Source: Paramacrobiotus metropolitanus
Lineage: Eukaryota; Tardigrada; Eutardigrada; Parachela; Macrobiotidae
Reading direction: 5' to 3'
Assembly: GCF_019649055.1 (NCBI RefSeq)
Contig: NW_026570271.1
Span: 62,001 to 126,000, forward strand
DNA length: 64,000 nucleotides
Both the position numbers and the translations under genes were made by a program. The number at the start of each line of letters is the position of its first letter. The first letter of the stretch is position 1. Positions 1 through 11,300 of this stretch are shown here, in pieces. The notes under the pieces were generated by a model. That model had not been told where the DNA came from. It did no database searches and saw only the letters and a program-made list of their open reading frames with translations.

Positions 1-40
1 CATACTTAACCACATTGTTAATTACCAACTTACCATAGGG

Positions 41-68
41 TAACGGCCGCCCTTTTGGGTGGCCGTTA
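41..68. repeat. Short hairpin-forming inverted repeat
   Basis: Two 12-base arms with one mismatch surround a TTTT spacer. The surrounding 1-162 holds no gene I can support. It could be the end of a small transposon; nothing ties it to transcription. Confidence 0.5.
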
Positions 69-162
69 TTTTTGATAACTTCATTTGAAAACCTATCTGA
101 TTCGACAGCCCGCTTCATCGCCTTACAATACTCCATACTCGAATACGTCAGCGTCGGCCAAG

Positions 163-1586
163 GTCAAAAGGAGGAAGGAAATTTTGTGTGGTCAAAAGGA
201 GGAAGGGAAATTTTCTGGAGTCAAAAGGAGGAAGGAAATTTTTCGGGTCAAAAGAGGAAGGAAAGTTTCGCATTCAGTGACATAATGATAAAATTTTTTG
301 ACGAAACGAATTTTATAACCCAACTCCCGGTAGCGCTTGAAACATGTCAACCGTTCACACGAAGAACAAGAAATCCAAAACAGAAAGTCCATTCAAAAAC
401 ACGAAACAACAAAAATAAAGAAAAAAAAGCGACTGCGTTTGCTGAAGACATCGAATACTTTTGCTTACATAGGCATATGCTGATCATCCGAATTGTGAAA
501 CCAAAATAAATACTGTACTACAGAAAAATCTACATACGCCGTTCAAGGTCTTCATCAACCCCTACAATTAATTTGCCGTTTAGCAAAAATTTAAAAAAGG
601 AACTGCCTATAGGCATCCCCTCAGCCCCGTTATCTGTAGTATCCCTGTTTTCCGTTATGTTCTGAGGTTTCTTGACAATAATGGAGAATTCTAGTGATTG
701 CACCCTGCTAAGTTTCCGTTGTGCAGCGACAGTTGCCTGGCACGAATCAATGCAATGGTCTGCGCTTGGTAGTGAAATACAGAAGGCACCTCAGCACCCC
801 AGAGAATGCAGTATTTACCAAAGCTCCCACGCCCCACCCAACGCATCCGGCAAGCAGAGTCTGAAACTGGTTGCAAAAGGGGATGCCTATAGCAAACGGG
901 GTGAAAGGTGCCTATAGCCTCACTAGTTAAAAATCAGTACAACGGATAATAATTTTTTTATCTAAGTGCTTTGTATTAGAATTGCCCAGCGACATCTTCA
1001 CGAAAATACTTACGGGAATGACGCTTTGTGCGAAATGCGTTCATATGCGTCGCTGTTTTTGTTCGTCCACCGGCTAGATTACACCCGTCAGCTACGTCGG
1101 TCTGGACACGGGAAAGCTTGGTTGTTTTGATGAGCTATAAAGGAATCAGACAAGATCACACCCGGTGCAGCATCGTAAAGGGCTTTTGTCCAACCGTTTG
1201 TCGCTACACAGACTTTGGTCGGGTAGTATACCGGTATGTTATTGTTATGTCGAGTTCAAGCGCAGTGCTCGGTATGGAAATAAGATGCAAGGCATTTGCG
1301 CGCCATTTTTCGAGCGATGATGCAATAGTCATTGAGGCAATAGTTATTATGGAATGCTCCGGACGTAGATTTAATAATTTATCGGTGGTTGTATTAAATA
1401 CGGAGTTTTAAGAAAAACCAAAAAAATTTTCCTTCCTCTTTGACCCGAAAAATTTCCTTCCTCCTTTTGACTCCAGAAAATCTCCTTCCTCCTTTTGACC
1501 ACACAAAATTTCCTTCCTCTAAAATTCCTTCCTCCTTCTGACCACACAAAATTTCCTTCCTCTAAAATTTCCTTCCTCCTATTGAC
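163..1586. mobile_element. Fold-back element with tandem-repeat termini (FB1)
   Basis: The left arm (163-about 285) carries four copies of a purine-rich unit of the form GTCAAAAGGAGGAAGGAAA followed by short variable spacers. The right arm (about 1418-1586) carries the same units, with the same spacers in the same order, on the opposite strand. The matched part of the arms differs at only a few positions, so the arms could pair as one long stem-loop. That architecture is the hallmark of fold-back elements. No transposase is visible between the arms; a 127-codon frame at 1028-1411 matches nothing I know and is not called. No clear target duplication was found, so the exact ends are uncertain. 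A second inverted repeat (606-922) sits inside it. Confidence 0.7.
606..922. mobile_element. Small nested fold-back with GCCTATAGG-type arms (FB5)
   Basis: The left arm (about 606-650) contains GCCTATAGGCATCCCCTCAG and a nearby CCCCG. The right arm (about 880-922) carries GGGGATGCCTATAG, a CGGGG and GGTGCCTATAG in inverted order. The same GGTGCCTATA word builds the arms of another fold-back near 31.6-32.3 kb, suggesting related elements. No coding capacity is seen. Confidence 0.45.
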
Positions 1587-2667
1587 ATTGTCCACAGCGG
1601 CCCAGAGTCCTCGCTAGGTAAAGTAAATATTATATTCATCCGCACCAAACGATATTTGAATTTTGAATATTATAACTAGGAAAGTGCACTCGCTTTAGGC
1701 GGGCACTGCATGACCGAACCGTAGCCGGAAGATATAATTCAACGAGCGAGCGAAGCGAGCGAGTTCTATTCTTTAACTTCTGGGCCAAAAACAGCTCGTG
1801 CGCCCCATTAGTGTAGAGAAAACGGCTCCTTAGAATTACATTTAAGGTTTTTAATCGTTCTGTGACGAGCCCTAGGGCTGCCGAAAAACGCCAGAAGTGA
1901 CGAGAAAACTCTGCGTGGTCCGGAAGCGGAAGATGGGGTTTAACATAAAGGTCTACGGAAATGCGCTGCAACGATCGGCTAACCATAAGCTAATGGTTAG
2001 CCGCTTTGAACAGTACGAAATTGATTGGACTATTAATATTGTAACATCCACCGAAGGCCGATCCTATGGCGACGCCGACCTGCAGCGCGGGTGGAGCCCG
2101 CGAAGCAGCAAATGAGATTTTTCAGCACTATTTGGTTTAAAATTTAAATGGTAAAACAGTCACCTTTTCAATAAAGCATGTTCATGGAAAAAGGAAGCTT
2201 TTATGTACCGCTCGAATTCTATGGTACGCGCAGTTTTAGCAGAAGGTGGAGAAAAAAGGGACAAAAGCGGAACCCGCCGAGGAGCAGCACTTCCTGAAAA
2301 ACGTTATAATCTTGCACCTAATCCTAATAGCATAATTTTTAAAATAAAAGCAGCCAAAAACTCTTTCGGTTGCGCTTGAGAGGCTGAAACCCCTTTTCAA
2401 TTTCTTGCAAGGCATAGAGCACTATAACCTTTTACGCCTACTGCAAATAATAAGGTGTTTCGGCTCACACGGTTTGCTCCGGCAATCTTTCAGTTGCGAA
2501 TACGTACGTAGCCATCGACACAGCAACGAGAAATTCAAAACAACTCCACGCATTCCGAGACATAATGGCCACAAATGCGTGAACGGCTGTCCGGAACAGC
2601 TGTTTTGTTATATATGTATTGATATATTTTCAAATTACGTTGTACCGCAGGTAAAATAAAACACAAG
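1587..2667. other. Intergenic DNA left of the LTR element; no gene supported
   Basis: Short frames here match nothing recognisable. Visible structure: an 11-base-arm hairpin at 1976-2003 (arms CGGCTAACCAT / ATGGTTAGCCG), a GAGCGAGCGAAGCGAGCGAG near-palindrome around 1743-1762, and a GCGCGGG...CCCGCG stem around 2083-2102. Positions 2591-2613 are an exact inverted match to 27756-27778, on the far side of the LTR element. Confidence 0.5.
2664..2667. repeat. Target-site duplication, left copy (CAAG)
   Basis: CAAG directly precedes the 5' LTR and recurs directly after the 3' LTR at 27456-27459. It is a 4 bp duplication if the LTR ends are TG...CA; a 5 bp ACAAG reading is possible if the LTR is one base shorter. 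Confidence 0.75.
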
Positions 2668-3062
2668 TGTCAGAGACCGCTCACTCGAGGCGGTAGACAC
2701 CTCTTGTGGCTTTGCTCTGTCGCCCGCCCGCACATGGTTACTCCATTCTCGTGCCGCGCTATTACGCTGCTTACTCAGCGCATACTTTGTCTACGCTGAC
2801 CAATCAGCGCATTTCTCTGCACTCTTGGGGGTGGAGCCCTGCGCCTACGGGCGATTCCATGCTTTGCAGCATCAGCTGTTGCACACCTGCAGCACGCGGA
2901 ATCATTAATCACGATTCCTTGACTCAGCGCACTGCAGGCACTTTTTCCAGCTTTTCCCGCATTGGGTTTTCTGTTGGTTTTTGTGTTGTTGTTGTTGCTT
3001 TATTGTACCAATAAAGGCGATATTTGCCCCATTTTCCATCTGCTTCTGTGTCATATCTGACA
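2668..3062 (+). repeat. 5' LTR
   Basis: It begins TGTCAGAGACCGCTC and ends TCATATCTGACA, 395 bp, with a mate at 27062-27455. It holds a CCAAT box near 2800 and an AATAAA signal at 3010-3015, as expected for an LTR that both starts and ends transcripts. The start site itself cannot be read from the sequence. Confidence 0.95.
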
Positions 3063-3072
3063 TGGTAGCAGA
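3063..3072 (+). other. Primer binding site, initiator Met tRNA type
   Basis: TGGTAGCAGA lies directly against the 5' LTR and is complementary to the 3' end of animal initiator Met tRNA (...TCTGCTACCA). The match is ten bases, then diverges. Confidence 0.75.
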
Positions 3073-3223
3073 CTCGTTCGGTTTTCCTTCCGACGAGACC
3101 TCTGATCCCCAGTGAAGGCATCGGTCGAACTACGCTGATCGCCTATAAGTAGGCCAGCAATCCCGCGACCATATCTCCTGCATCATACAGGTTTCACTGG
3201 AAACCTGCAGCGCGACGGATTAC

Positions 3224-3437
3224 ATACGGGTCGGCGCCTATAGTAGGTCCCCGCAGCTTTGGCTCCCGGCGCAAAAACTGCGTTCGGTACGTCGCTGTTG
3301 ACCATAAAAGCGCCCTACCGGGTCGCGTTGATACGGGTCAGCGCCTAAAAGTAGGCCTCCCGCAGCTTTGGCTCCCGGCGCAAAACTGCGTTCGGTACGG
3401 TCCTGTTAACTCCATTACGCCCTATCGGGTGCGCTGC
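3224..3437 (+). repeat. Tandem duplication (2 x about 107 bp) in the leader
   Basis: Units start at 3224 and 3331 with ATACGGGTC and share a core with CGCAGCTTTGGCTCCCGGCG and ACTGCGTTCGGTACG. Each unit ends in a mini-palindrome, CGCCC-TACC-GGGTCG in the first and CGCCC-TATC-GGGTGCG in the second. A separate 8-base-arm hairpin (CAGGTTTC / GAAACCTG) lies just upstream, near 3187-3206. These may structure the leader RNA. Confidence 0.8.
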
Positions 3438-3498
3438 GGCCCTCACGGTAGAAGAGGGTGAAGGGAACGACGGAGCAGCAGTTTGGACGAAACCGCCG

Positions 3499-3504
3499 GT
3501 AAGA
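3499..3504 (+). promoter_or_regulatory. Candidate splice donor in the leader
   Basis: CCG|GTAAGA at 3499 fits a donor consensus and lies upstream of every reading frame of the element. Spliced downstream messages are known in Gypsy-group elements; use of this donor is inference. Confidence 0.3.
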
Positions 3505-3758
3505 CCTGCTGTGGCGTCGTAGGTTTTCGTAGAACTTTTGAAAATTCGAGGTTTCCGCGTAGAACCTAACTAAAACCCTTCATAACTTTTCAACCGTTTA
3601 TCCGATTTGCTCAAAAATAGCTTTGTTGGATTCCTCGTGAAATTCTGTACTAGAAAAATAGAACAGAACTCTCGAGAAAATTTTCCTGATTTTTACCGAA
3701 TTATCGGCGAAAAACAACCGCCATTTTGTCCAGCCGGAATTTTCGCGAAAAAGTCGCG

Positions 3759-3925
3759 TGACGTCAGCGTGGTGATTTTCCATAAAATTTCGACCAATCA
3801 GAACACGTGGGAAACTTCCCCGTGTTATAACAGTCGTAGTGACTCATACTTTTTTGCATTTTTTGCTCACGGCACGCTACTCGTGACGTAGAGCTTTTTG
3901 CAAGACCATTTCGTACGTGACGTCA
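3759..3925 (+). promoter_or_regulatory. Paired CRE-like sites and CCAAT box in the leader
   Basis: Perfect TGACGTCA palindromes lie at 3759-3766 and 3918-3925, with a CCAAT box at 3794-3798 between them and a half site (GTGACGTAG) near 3889. In animals TGACGTCA is bound by CREB/ATF-type bZIP proteins. The cluster suggests an internal promoter or enhancer in the 5' leader, by inference only. Confidence 0.45.
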
Positions 3926-4069
3926 CACTGGTCAGTAACGTAACATAGGGCCATAGGAAGCTAACGCTAAACCTGAGCTCTAGCGTACCTGACCAGCACC
4001 AACCAGCGACAGCCAACCCACCGTTCCGGTCCGGACCAAGACCAAAGAAACTTTCTAAGTCCCAATACC

Positions 4070-4968
4070 ATGGGCCAAACCGAAAGCGCCTTGGCCAAGG
4101 TGATGCCATACACCAGCCATGAGCAACTCCAACGGAGATTGCTCAGTCCAATGGACAGGCGCCAACCCAACGAATACAAAAGCAACTGGGGAAGAACTAC
4201 GCTACACGCGACCCACCGGGAACATACGGTTTCCGCAGGGCCAAACAGAGCGGTTCTGAACCAGACGAGCCAAACTCGGCCGGCTCAACGAGTTCGGTCG
4301 AGGCCAAAGCCAGGCGGGACAAACAAATCCTGCCGGCTGACCTGGAAACCAGTGATGAAAGTCTGGACGCCACCCGGGACGACACATTCCAGGAGGCATC
4401 CGACGAACTGTCCGAGGCCAACCAGCCTCTGGACAGCCAACCTGGCGCCGATAGGACGGCCCAGGCCAACAGTGTCCCTCGGGACTTGGCGCACCAACCG
4501 GCCATACCTGGTCCGGGCCAAGTCCAACCTGCGGCGCCAACGGCGGCCACAGGTGAGGACAAGACACGCACTGATGGACCAGAGCCAAACAACTTGGCCC
4601 GGTCCAACCTTGATGTCCAGGATCTGACAGCACGTCCAGCCCTATCGGGCTCGGACCAGATCCAACCTGAGGCGCCAACGGCGGCCAAAGGTGGACGCAA
4701 GGCCAAGGGCCAAGCCAAAAAGGCTGGTCCAAAGGCACATGACCAGGGCCAACAGCCCGTGAGTCAGTCGCCCATCATGTTTGAAGTCGATGGCTCAACC
4801 CCTGCAACGCCATCGCCAACCAATGACGTCATCGGCGCGTCTGGCCCGTCCAAACCGGACGAAGAGCCAATTGTGGACCTGGCACAACTTAGCAGGGCCA
4901 CAGCCAGGATGGACCTAAACCGGCCTTCCTGGGACACAACCCGCGCCAGCGTCACCCGCCAAAGCTGA
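4070..4968 (+). CDS. Proline/asparagine-rich reading region upstream of gag (fossil element part)
   Basis: Open reading from ATG at 4070 continues in overlapping frames to about 4968. The predicted protein is low in hydrophobic residues and rich in Pro, Thr, Asn and Gln, with repeated APTAATG/APTAAKG-like segments. Those reflect CGCC-AAC-GGCG mini-palindromes at the DNA level. No known domain is recognised. It may be the amino-terminal part of a gag-like polyprotein or a separate leader protein. Strong opposite-strand frames here are compositional shadows. Confidence 0.45.
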
Positions 4969-5193
4969 ACCAGGCAACCCGGCCTGAGGAGCTCGACGAA
5001 ATCGACCAACTCAGGACCACAGTACGGGACCTGACCAAACAGCTGGCGGATATTGCAGAAGCAACCCTGCTATCCGAACGTTGGATGCAGGACGAGATCT
5101 GCAGGCACAAAACTTTGCGGTCCAATCGGACGCAGAGGCTAACGCGTCTCGGCCATACTGGCCCAGACCCAACTTGAGCTAACCCAGCTCAAG

Positions 5194-8100
5194 TTGTCAC
5201 CATGTCCCAATGCTGAGCGAGACCAGCTCAACAGGACAATCCACAGCCTGGAAACGGCTGTGGCGGGCCTTGAAGCCCTGCTCACCTCTACGAGGACTGA
5301 GCTGGCCAAAGCCAAGGATGACTTGGCTGCGGCCCGGACCACCATTGACGACACTGACTCTGAGGCGGACCGCCTACAGAGAGAAAACGAGCGTCTCACC
5401 GAAGACATGGCCAACCTGCAGGACGAAATCAACCGCCTGCGGAACGGCTACAATCTTCTTTATGAGAGCCACCAGAATCTCATGAAGACTATCCAACAAG
5501 GAGGACTGATGAGCCAAACGGTTCAGCAGAAGGAGGCACAGAACGTGCAACTCCAGCAACAGATCGTTGCCCTCCAGAGCCAGCTCAACACCGAAGCAAC
5601 CATTCGGGCACAACTTGAGCAAAACAGCGCCATTGGACATCAGAACTTCGTCCAATTGGAGCAGGCCTTCAACCAAGCCAAACAGGTGATCCAGGGCCAA
5701 CATGACCGGATCATCACATTGGAGGCCAATAACGCCGGCCTGGTCAAAGATTACCAGGCGGCCACCCAACGCATAACCGAAATGAACGAGGAACTGGAAA
5801 GGCTAAGCACGGAAAACGCCTGCTTAGATGCGGAGAAATCACACCTCGTAGACATCAACTCCGAGTTGTCCGCTGAACCACCGTCCTACCACACCTTTCC
5901 AGACTCGGATACACAACGCCGACAAGAAAAAGTCGACGAGGCTTTGCGGCAGGGCCAACGCTTCTACCGCGAGCCAGTGTATCAACAGCAGAATTACCAA
6001 GTCAATATGGCTGTGGAAGGACCATCGGTTGGACATCCCCCAACGGGGCCAACCATACCCGCGCCTCCCAGCCCGGTGGACCGTGGAACATCAACGGCGA
6101 CAGTAACGCTGCCGCCACCACCAGTCCCGGTCACCACAACTGCCACTATTGGTCCAACGACAATAGTGACGCCCGCAACGCAGACTCATCCGTCTACGTC
6201 AAGCGGGCTAGGCTTTGACCCGAGCCAGGCAACACCCAGCCACAGTTATTTCGGATCAAAGCCATCGTACCCGTCCTTGTACCCGTCGATATTCCCGAAC
6301 ATGGACTTTAACTTCAGTCCGCAACCGGCCACAAGCCAGACTCACACCAGCGGCATGGATCCAAACCGGACCAGCCAGCCGAGCCTAATGTTCGGGCCAC
6401 CGGCCACACAAGGACAGATGGGAGGCCAAAGTGGTACACCAACGGTGCAACAACCACTAGTAGGCCAACTAAGCCTATTTGGCCCTCCTATCTCGGCGGC
6501 AGCCCCAACGGGCCAAGCTCAGCCACAGATGGGCCAAACCACGCCCACGGGCCAAAACGTGCCCCAACCATCAGGCATACCGCCAACAGCGGCCATGCCA
6601 CCAGGACCAGCTGCCCAACCAGGCCAGGGCCAAAATGCGCCCATGTTGGTCCAGCTCCCGAATGGAGCATACGGATGGATGGCGTCCAACGGAGCCATCC
6701 AGATCGTACCGGGCCAACCAATGTGGTCCCAACCTCAGCAGGTGCCGCTGATACCACAGCAGCCAACACCTGCCCCATCACCACCGGCCAGCCCAGCTCT
6801 CTCAACCAGAGAGCAAATCAAAGAAATGGCCCAAGAGATGGGAAAAGCCAACGCGAGAGCTCAAGTCCGCACCGAGTTGCCAAAATTTGACGGCAACAAA
6901 ACAATGGTGAAAGGATGGCTTGCACAGGTCCGACGGATCTGTAAGCAGTCGTCCGATCTGAACAAACCAGATCCGGACTTTATGAGCCGCATTTACATGG
7001 CCCTATCGGACCCTGTAAAGGAATGGTACACTGGCCAAGCCAATCGCGAAGACGAGGACGGCTGGCCAGTGGAAGAGTGGCTCCAAAAGTTTGCCACTCG
7101 ATATGGCGACGATAATCAGCAGGCCACTGCCATGGGAGAAATCACACATCGGTACTACCAGCACCTGACCGAAACCCCCAGAGCAGTATTATGACGCCAT
7201 GCTGACTCTCCAGACGCGCGCTGGCTTGGACGACACAATGACCCTCCACTTCCTGAGGGAGAACGTCAAAGAGCCAGAACTGCGCCGCGCTCTGGACATC
7301 CGGATACCGAAGTCACCGGCAGAATTCCGGGACTACGTCCGGCAATACACAATGGGAAAGCCGGAGTACGAAGGGAAGGCGGGCCGCGGATACCCAACCA
7401 TCCGAACGGCCATACAAACGCCACAAGCCCAAGTCGTACCGCAACAACCGGCACTTTATCCCCCGCAGGCTACACAAGCCCAAATAGAGGCAACATACGC
7501 CGCCATCGCGGCCTTGAACTTAGCCTCCCCACAACGTGGGTCTACACCGCCCAACGGCGGTAGTGGCGGCTATGGCCAGGCCCGGAACCAGGGCAACTAT
7601 AGCTACGGCCAGGGCAATAGCGGCGGAGGACCAAGGGCAAGTTCTCCAAGGGCCAAAACGCCAGCTTTAGTGGAAACCAAAGCGGCAACAGCCCTGGAGG
7701 ACAAAACCGAAGCCCAGGAGGCCAGAGCGGCCAACGCCAGACTCTGAGCCCCGAAGAGGCCCGCAGACAAGAAGACATGTATATCGACAGAGTCGAGCGC
7801 ATGTTCGAACGATGGGCCAAAGACGGTATTATCACCTGCAACCACTGCCTATGGGGAAACCACCCAACCGAGGGCTGTGGCTATGCAAACAGGCCATATG
7901 GCGAAAATCCAAACCGGAAATGGTATTTGGATTGGCGAAATCGCTATCAGAAAGGCTACCCTACCGGGTCAGCCAATCCTAACCGCCTCGGCTTAGTGCC
8001 ACCCAAACAACCCAGACCGCAACGTGGTAATGGGGAATGGCAGCCGAAGGCAATCCACCGGCTCAGGAAGTGGGCCAGGTGGCGGCAACCGGCAGAACGG

Positions 8101-8232
8101 TCCAAAACAGGGATACCAGACGCCAGCCAACGAAAGGGCAGCGCTACCACCCATACCGGACCAGCTGGTGAAGCCAATGGCAACGGCGGCGGCGGCCCTA
8201 GCCGGGTCAGCCCAACCGCGGGAAACGCCTAA
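5194..8232 (+). CDS. gag-like region: coiled coil, capsid-like segment, CCHC knuckle (fossil element part)
   Basis: Parts in order: a long heptad-patterned coiled coil (about 5200-5870); a Pro/Gln/Thr/Gly-rich low-complexity linker (about 6000-6830); a charged helical segment from about 6880 (motifs LPKFDGNKTMVKGWL, SDPVKEWYTG, EEWLQKFATRYGD). That segment matches the retrotransposon gag/capsid pattern. A Gly/Gln/Asn-rich tail follows, then a zinc knuckle of form C-x2-C-x4-H-x4-C at 7837-7878. The combination is what packages element RNA in Ty3/Gypsy elements; the coiled coil and linker make it longer than usual. The region is not in a single frame. Confidence 0.75.
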
Positions 8233-8280
8233 GGTCGGGGAGTATCGGCAACTCACCCGACCTAAGACCGGAACCGAAAC

Positions 8281-8340
8281 CGCCGGACATAACCATTACT
8301 AATCCGTACTTAACTAATCCCTACATGGATCCCAAATTAA
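8281..8340 (+). other. AT-rich spacer before pol with TAACTAA-type words
   Basis: A short AT-rich island between gag and pol contains TTACTAATCC and TTAACTAATCCC. These resemble splice branch-point words, and similar islands precede two other long frames of the element. Confidence 0.35.
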
Positions 8341-11300
8341 CCCCTATGGCTCAACAGCCCACCAGTGGATCCAGGCTCAGCGGCAAACCAGCGCTCGAGC
8401 CACCTGGCTCTAAAAGTGATGCCAGGCCGACAGTCGTATTGCAAGCGACCAAGTCGATTTTCGGAGCCTCAACTAACCCTAAGGCCAACCGATCCCCAAA
8501 ACTCGGAGCCTCAACCTCTAAGGCCAACCGAACACGTGGCAAAGCGAGACGTCGCACCACGAACATGACGTACCCACAATCGGCGTCAGATACATCCTCC
8601 GACAGTGCACCGGACGGATGCTCCGTACAAGATACGGACAGCGAGGTCGGATCCCTAAAAGATTGGATAGCCGAACCTCTTGAGGCGTCAAGTCCCCGTA
8701 CCTGCTGGCCCCAGATCGGTGGACAACCCCTCGGCACCACACCAACGGTGCGAACCATAAACAGCTCACGGACCTTCCTTAATACCAAAAGCATGTTTTC
8801 CACCCTACGGGTTGCGGAAACATCACCACAGGAAGAGTCTGTCCAGCAGGAGCCTTTATCACCCCAGTACGCTCCTGACGATCCAGGACCAGTGTCGCTA
8901 ATCCCCATTGTACCGGTGATGCGGGAAGTGACAGTTGGCCTCGATGAAAACCGCAAACCAAAAACCGTCAGAGCATGGACGCACAAAGTCCAAATTGGAC
9001 CAGTCCACACGCTCGCTATGCTGGACACTGGAGCGGAGACATCCCTCATCAGCCAGCAATTCTGCACCGCCAATGGCATCAAAACAGAGCCATTAGGACG
9101 GAACACCAAAATCCTTGGTGTTGGCGGACAAACCGCCTTTGTGGTCTCCCACTGCTGCACCGTACCGGTGACACTGCAGGGATACAAGAGCCACCACACG
9201 TTCTTCGTCCAACCGACGTTAACGGACGTGCACGTACTACTTGGATGTGACTATCTCCACTCCAAGTTCACCTTCATTCTTAAGCCAAACGAAGAAATCG
9301 TTTGGGACGCGGTAAAGTCTATCCCGATACCAGAGGCACCGGGACCCGATGATGAAGTGAGAGTTAATCGGCTTGATCACCCGAAAGGTTCTCCTTCTAC
9401 CTGCTGGGAATGCCTGGACACCATTGAAAGCCTCATATGGGAGCTGCGCGTCCATAACGCAATCGAGCGTTACATGACTCAATTCCGTGCAGGCATACTC
9501 AAGCCAAATCACGGGATAGTAAAGACTATCCCGATACCAGAGGCACCGGGCCAACGGCCGGTGCCCGACAGAGAAATCAAGGAGAACCTGGTCCAGCGCT
9601 ATAAAACTTGGTTCACAGGAGTCAGAAACTTCCTGGAATACCACGCTAACCAACTCCTTGCCCTAGAAGAGGGCTGGCTTGAAGAAAAAGGCGAACCACT
9701 AACGTGGCCGCAAATTGCCGCACAATACGGACCATTCGCCCAAGAATTGGACGATTTGGTCCAAGAAGGAGCATTATGGGAGGACGAACGTCTAGCCCTA
9801 GTGTGGGAATACAGGGAGTACCACATGGAAATGCCGAAAGCCCTTCAAAAGATGTGCACGGATCTCTTCGATGACATCATAAAACTTCGAAGACAAGTGG
9901 CCCAACACCCTGGCTTAACTGTCAGCATATGGCCAAAATATGACCTGAGCCTGACTAACGTCAGGACTATACCGGAACCATTGCCGGAAGCTGCACCGCA
10001 TATAGCGACAAAAGTGCGCTTCAATGATGGCCCACACCGAGAACAGGGAGGCCATCGAAGGGACACCAGCCAGAATGAGCAGGACCCTTCATCAGAGGAA
10101 GTCCAATTGACTTGTCCTCTATGTGGAGACGGCGTTGAAGCGGTAATACGGGCCATACAAACCCGTTCGACTCAACGTTGGGCAAAAGGCCGACCAGCCT
10201 CGCCACTCCCTAACGGGAGCCGTCCAACCACTTTGGCGGAACCGGACGAACCTGAAAAACAGGAAATCGCAACCGGAGCGCCAGAGATCCAAGAAATGGA
10301 TCTCGTGACCAAACCGGCACCAACAGTGGCCGGCGGGCCGCCAACCTCTAACGAGGATAAAGGCGAGCCAAAACAAGTGCAGGACGACAAACCCGAGTCT
10401 ACCGATTCGGACGTCCAAAGCTCAAGCGACTCACCGGACACGGACTCCGATAACCAATCATCGGAGGAGTCGAGTGATGACGAAGAGGACACAGAAATTC
10501 TTCAACTCCGAGCCGAAGCACCGGTAATCCGCAAATTGCGGACCGAACGTCCAACCGACGTTTTAAAGGAGGAGAAAGAAGTCGTTTTCGTTCATCAGCG
10601 GTACACTTTACCAGCTTACTCAACCTGCTGGATTAAGGTCCGGTCCTATCGGACTATGGACCCGGGACGGCCAATCCACTTTAAATCGCTGAGACGACCA
10701 CACCGCTTGGTCATACCGATCGAAGCAGAGGTCCAAACTCGAAACAGCGAATACGCGTGGATTCAGGTCCAAAACAAGTCCCGACGCGACCAAATCCTCC
10801 GCAAAGGTGCAAAAGTTGGCCATATGTACTACAGTGACATATACGAGCCAGACATCAAGGAGGACGGCGTAGATTGGTCAATTCCCAATGCCGACGCCTT
10901 ACCATGGCCAAAAGCGGCAGGGAACAATCCAAATCGGTACCGCACCATTAACGACCATGCCATGGTCCGGGCAACTGTAAAAGTGGAACTCCCACCGGAG
11001 TCCATTACCCCGGTCCAAGTCAGTATTGATTATCCTGTCGATCCGAGACAGAAACTTATGTACCTCGGAAGCCAAGACACCAAACGGAGTCTGGCCATGC
11101 TCGACGGACCAGTCCAGCATAATGGCAACAGTTTCACCATATTGGTGTCAAACTACTCCAAAGAGCCCCATATACTCCGGAAAGGAGTTAACATGGGCCA
11201 AGTGGAGCCATACGAGGAAATCTCGGATGAAGATTATGCCAAGATCAATTCCCTCCAAACCGGAGAGGAAGATCCTGAAGTGGAACGCGAAATCCGCGCC

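Noticed and set aside
72-509. 145-codon plus-strand frame with repeated KEEGNF words
   Set aside because: It translates the purine tandem repeat of a fold-back arm.
1976-2102. tRNA or other structured RNA gene
   Set aside because: Hairpins do not form a cloverleaf, and no A/B box pair was found.
4197-4738. Long minus-strand frames of 170-180 codons
   Set aside because: They lie opposite the biased leader-proximal reading region; their Trp/Pro/Leu-rich composition follows from the GC-rich bias, with no motifs.
8351-9199. 282-codon minus-strand frame
   Set aside because: Shadow of the pol frame, which has clear protease and enzyme motifs on the plus strand.
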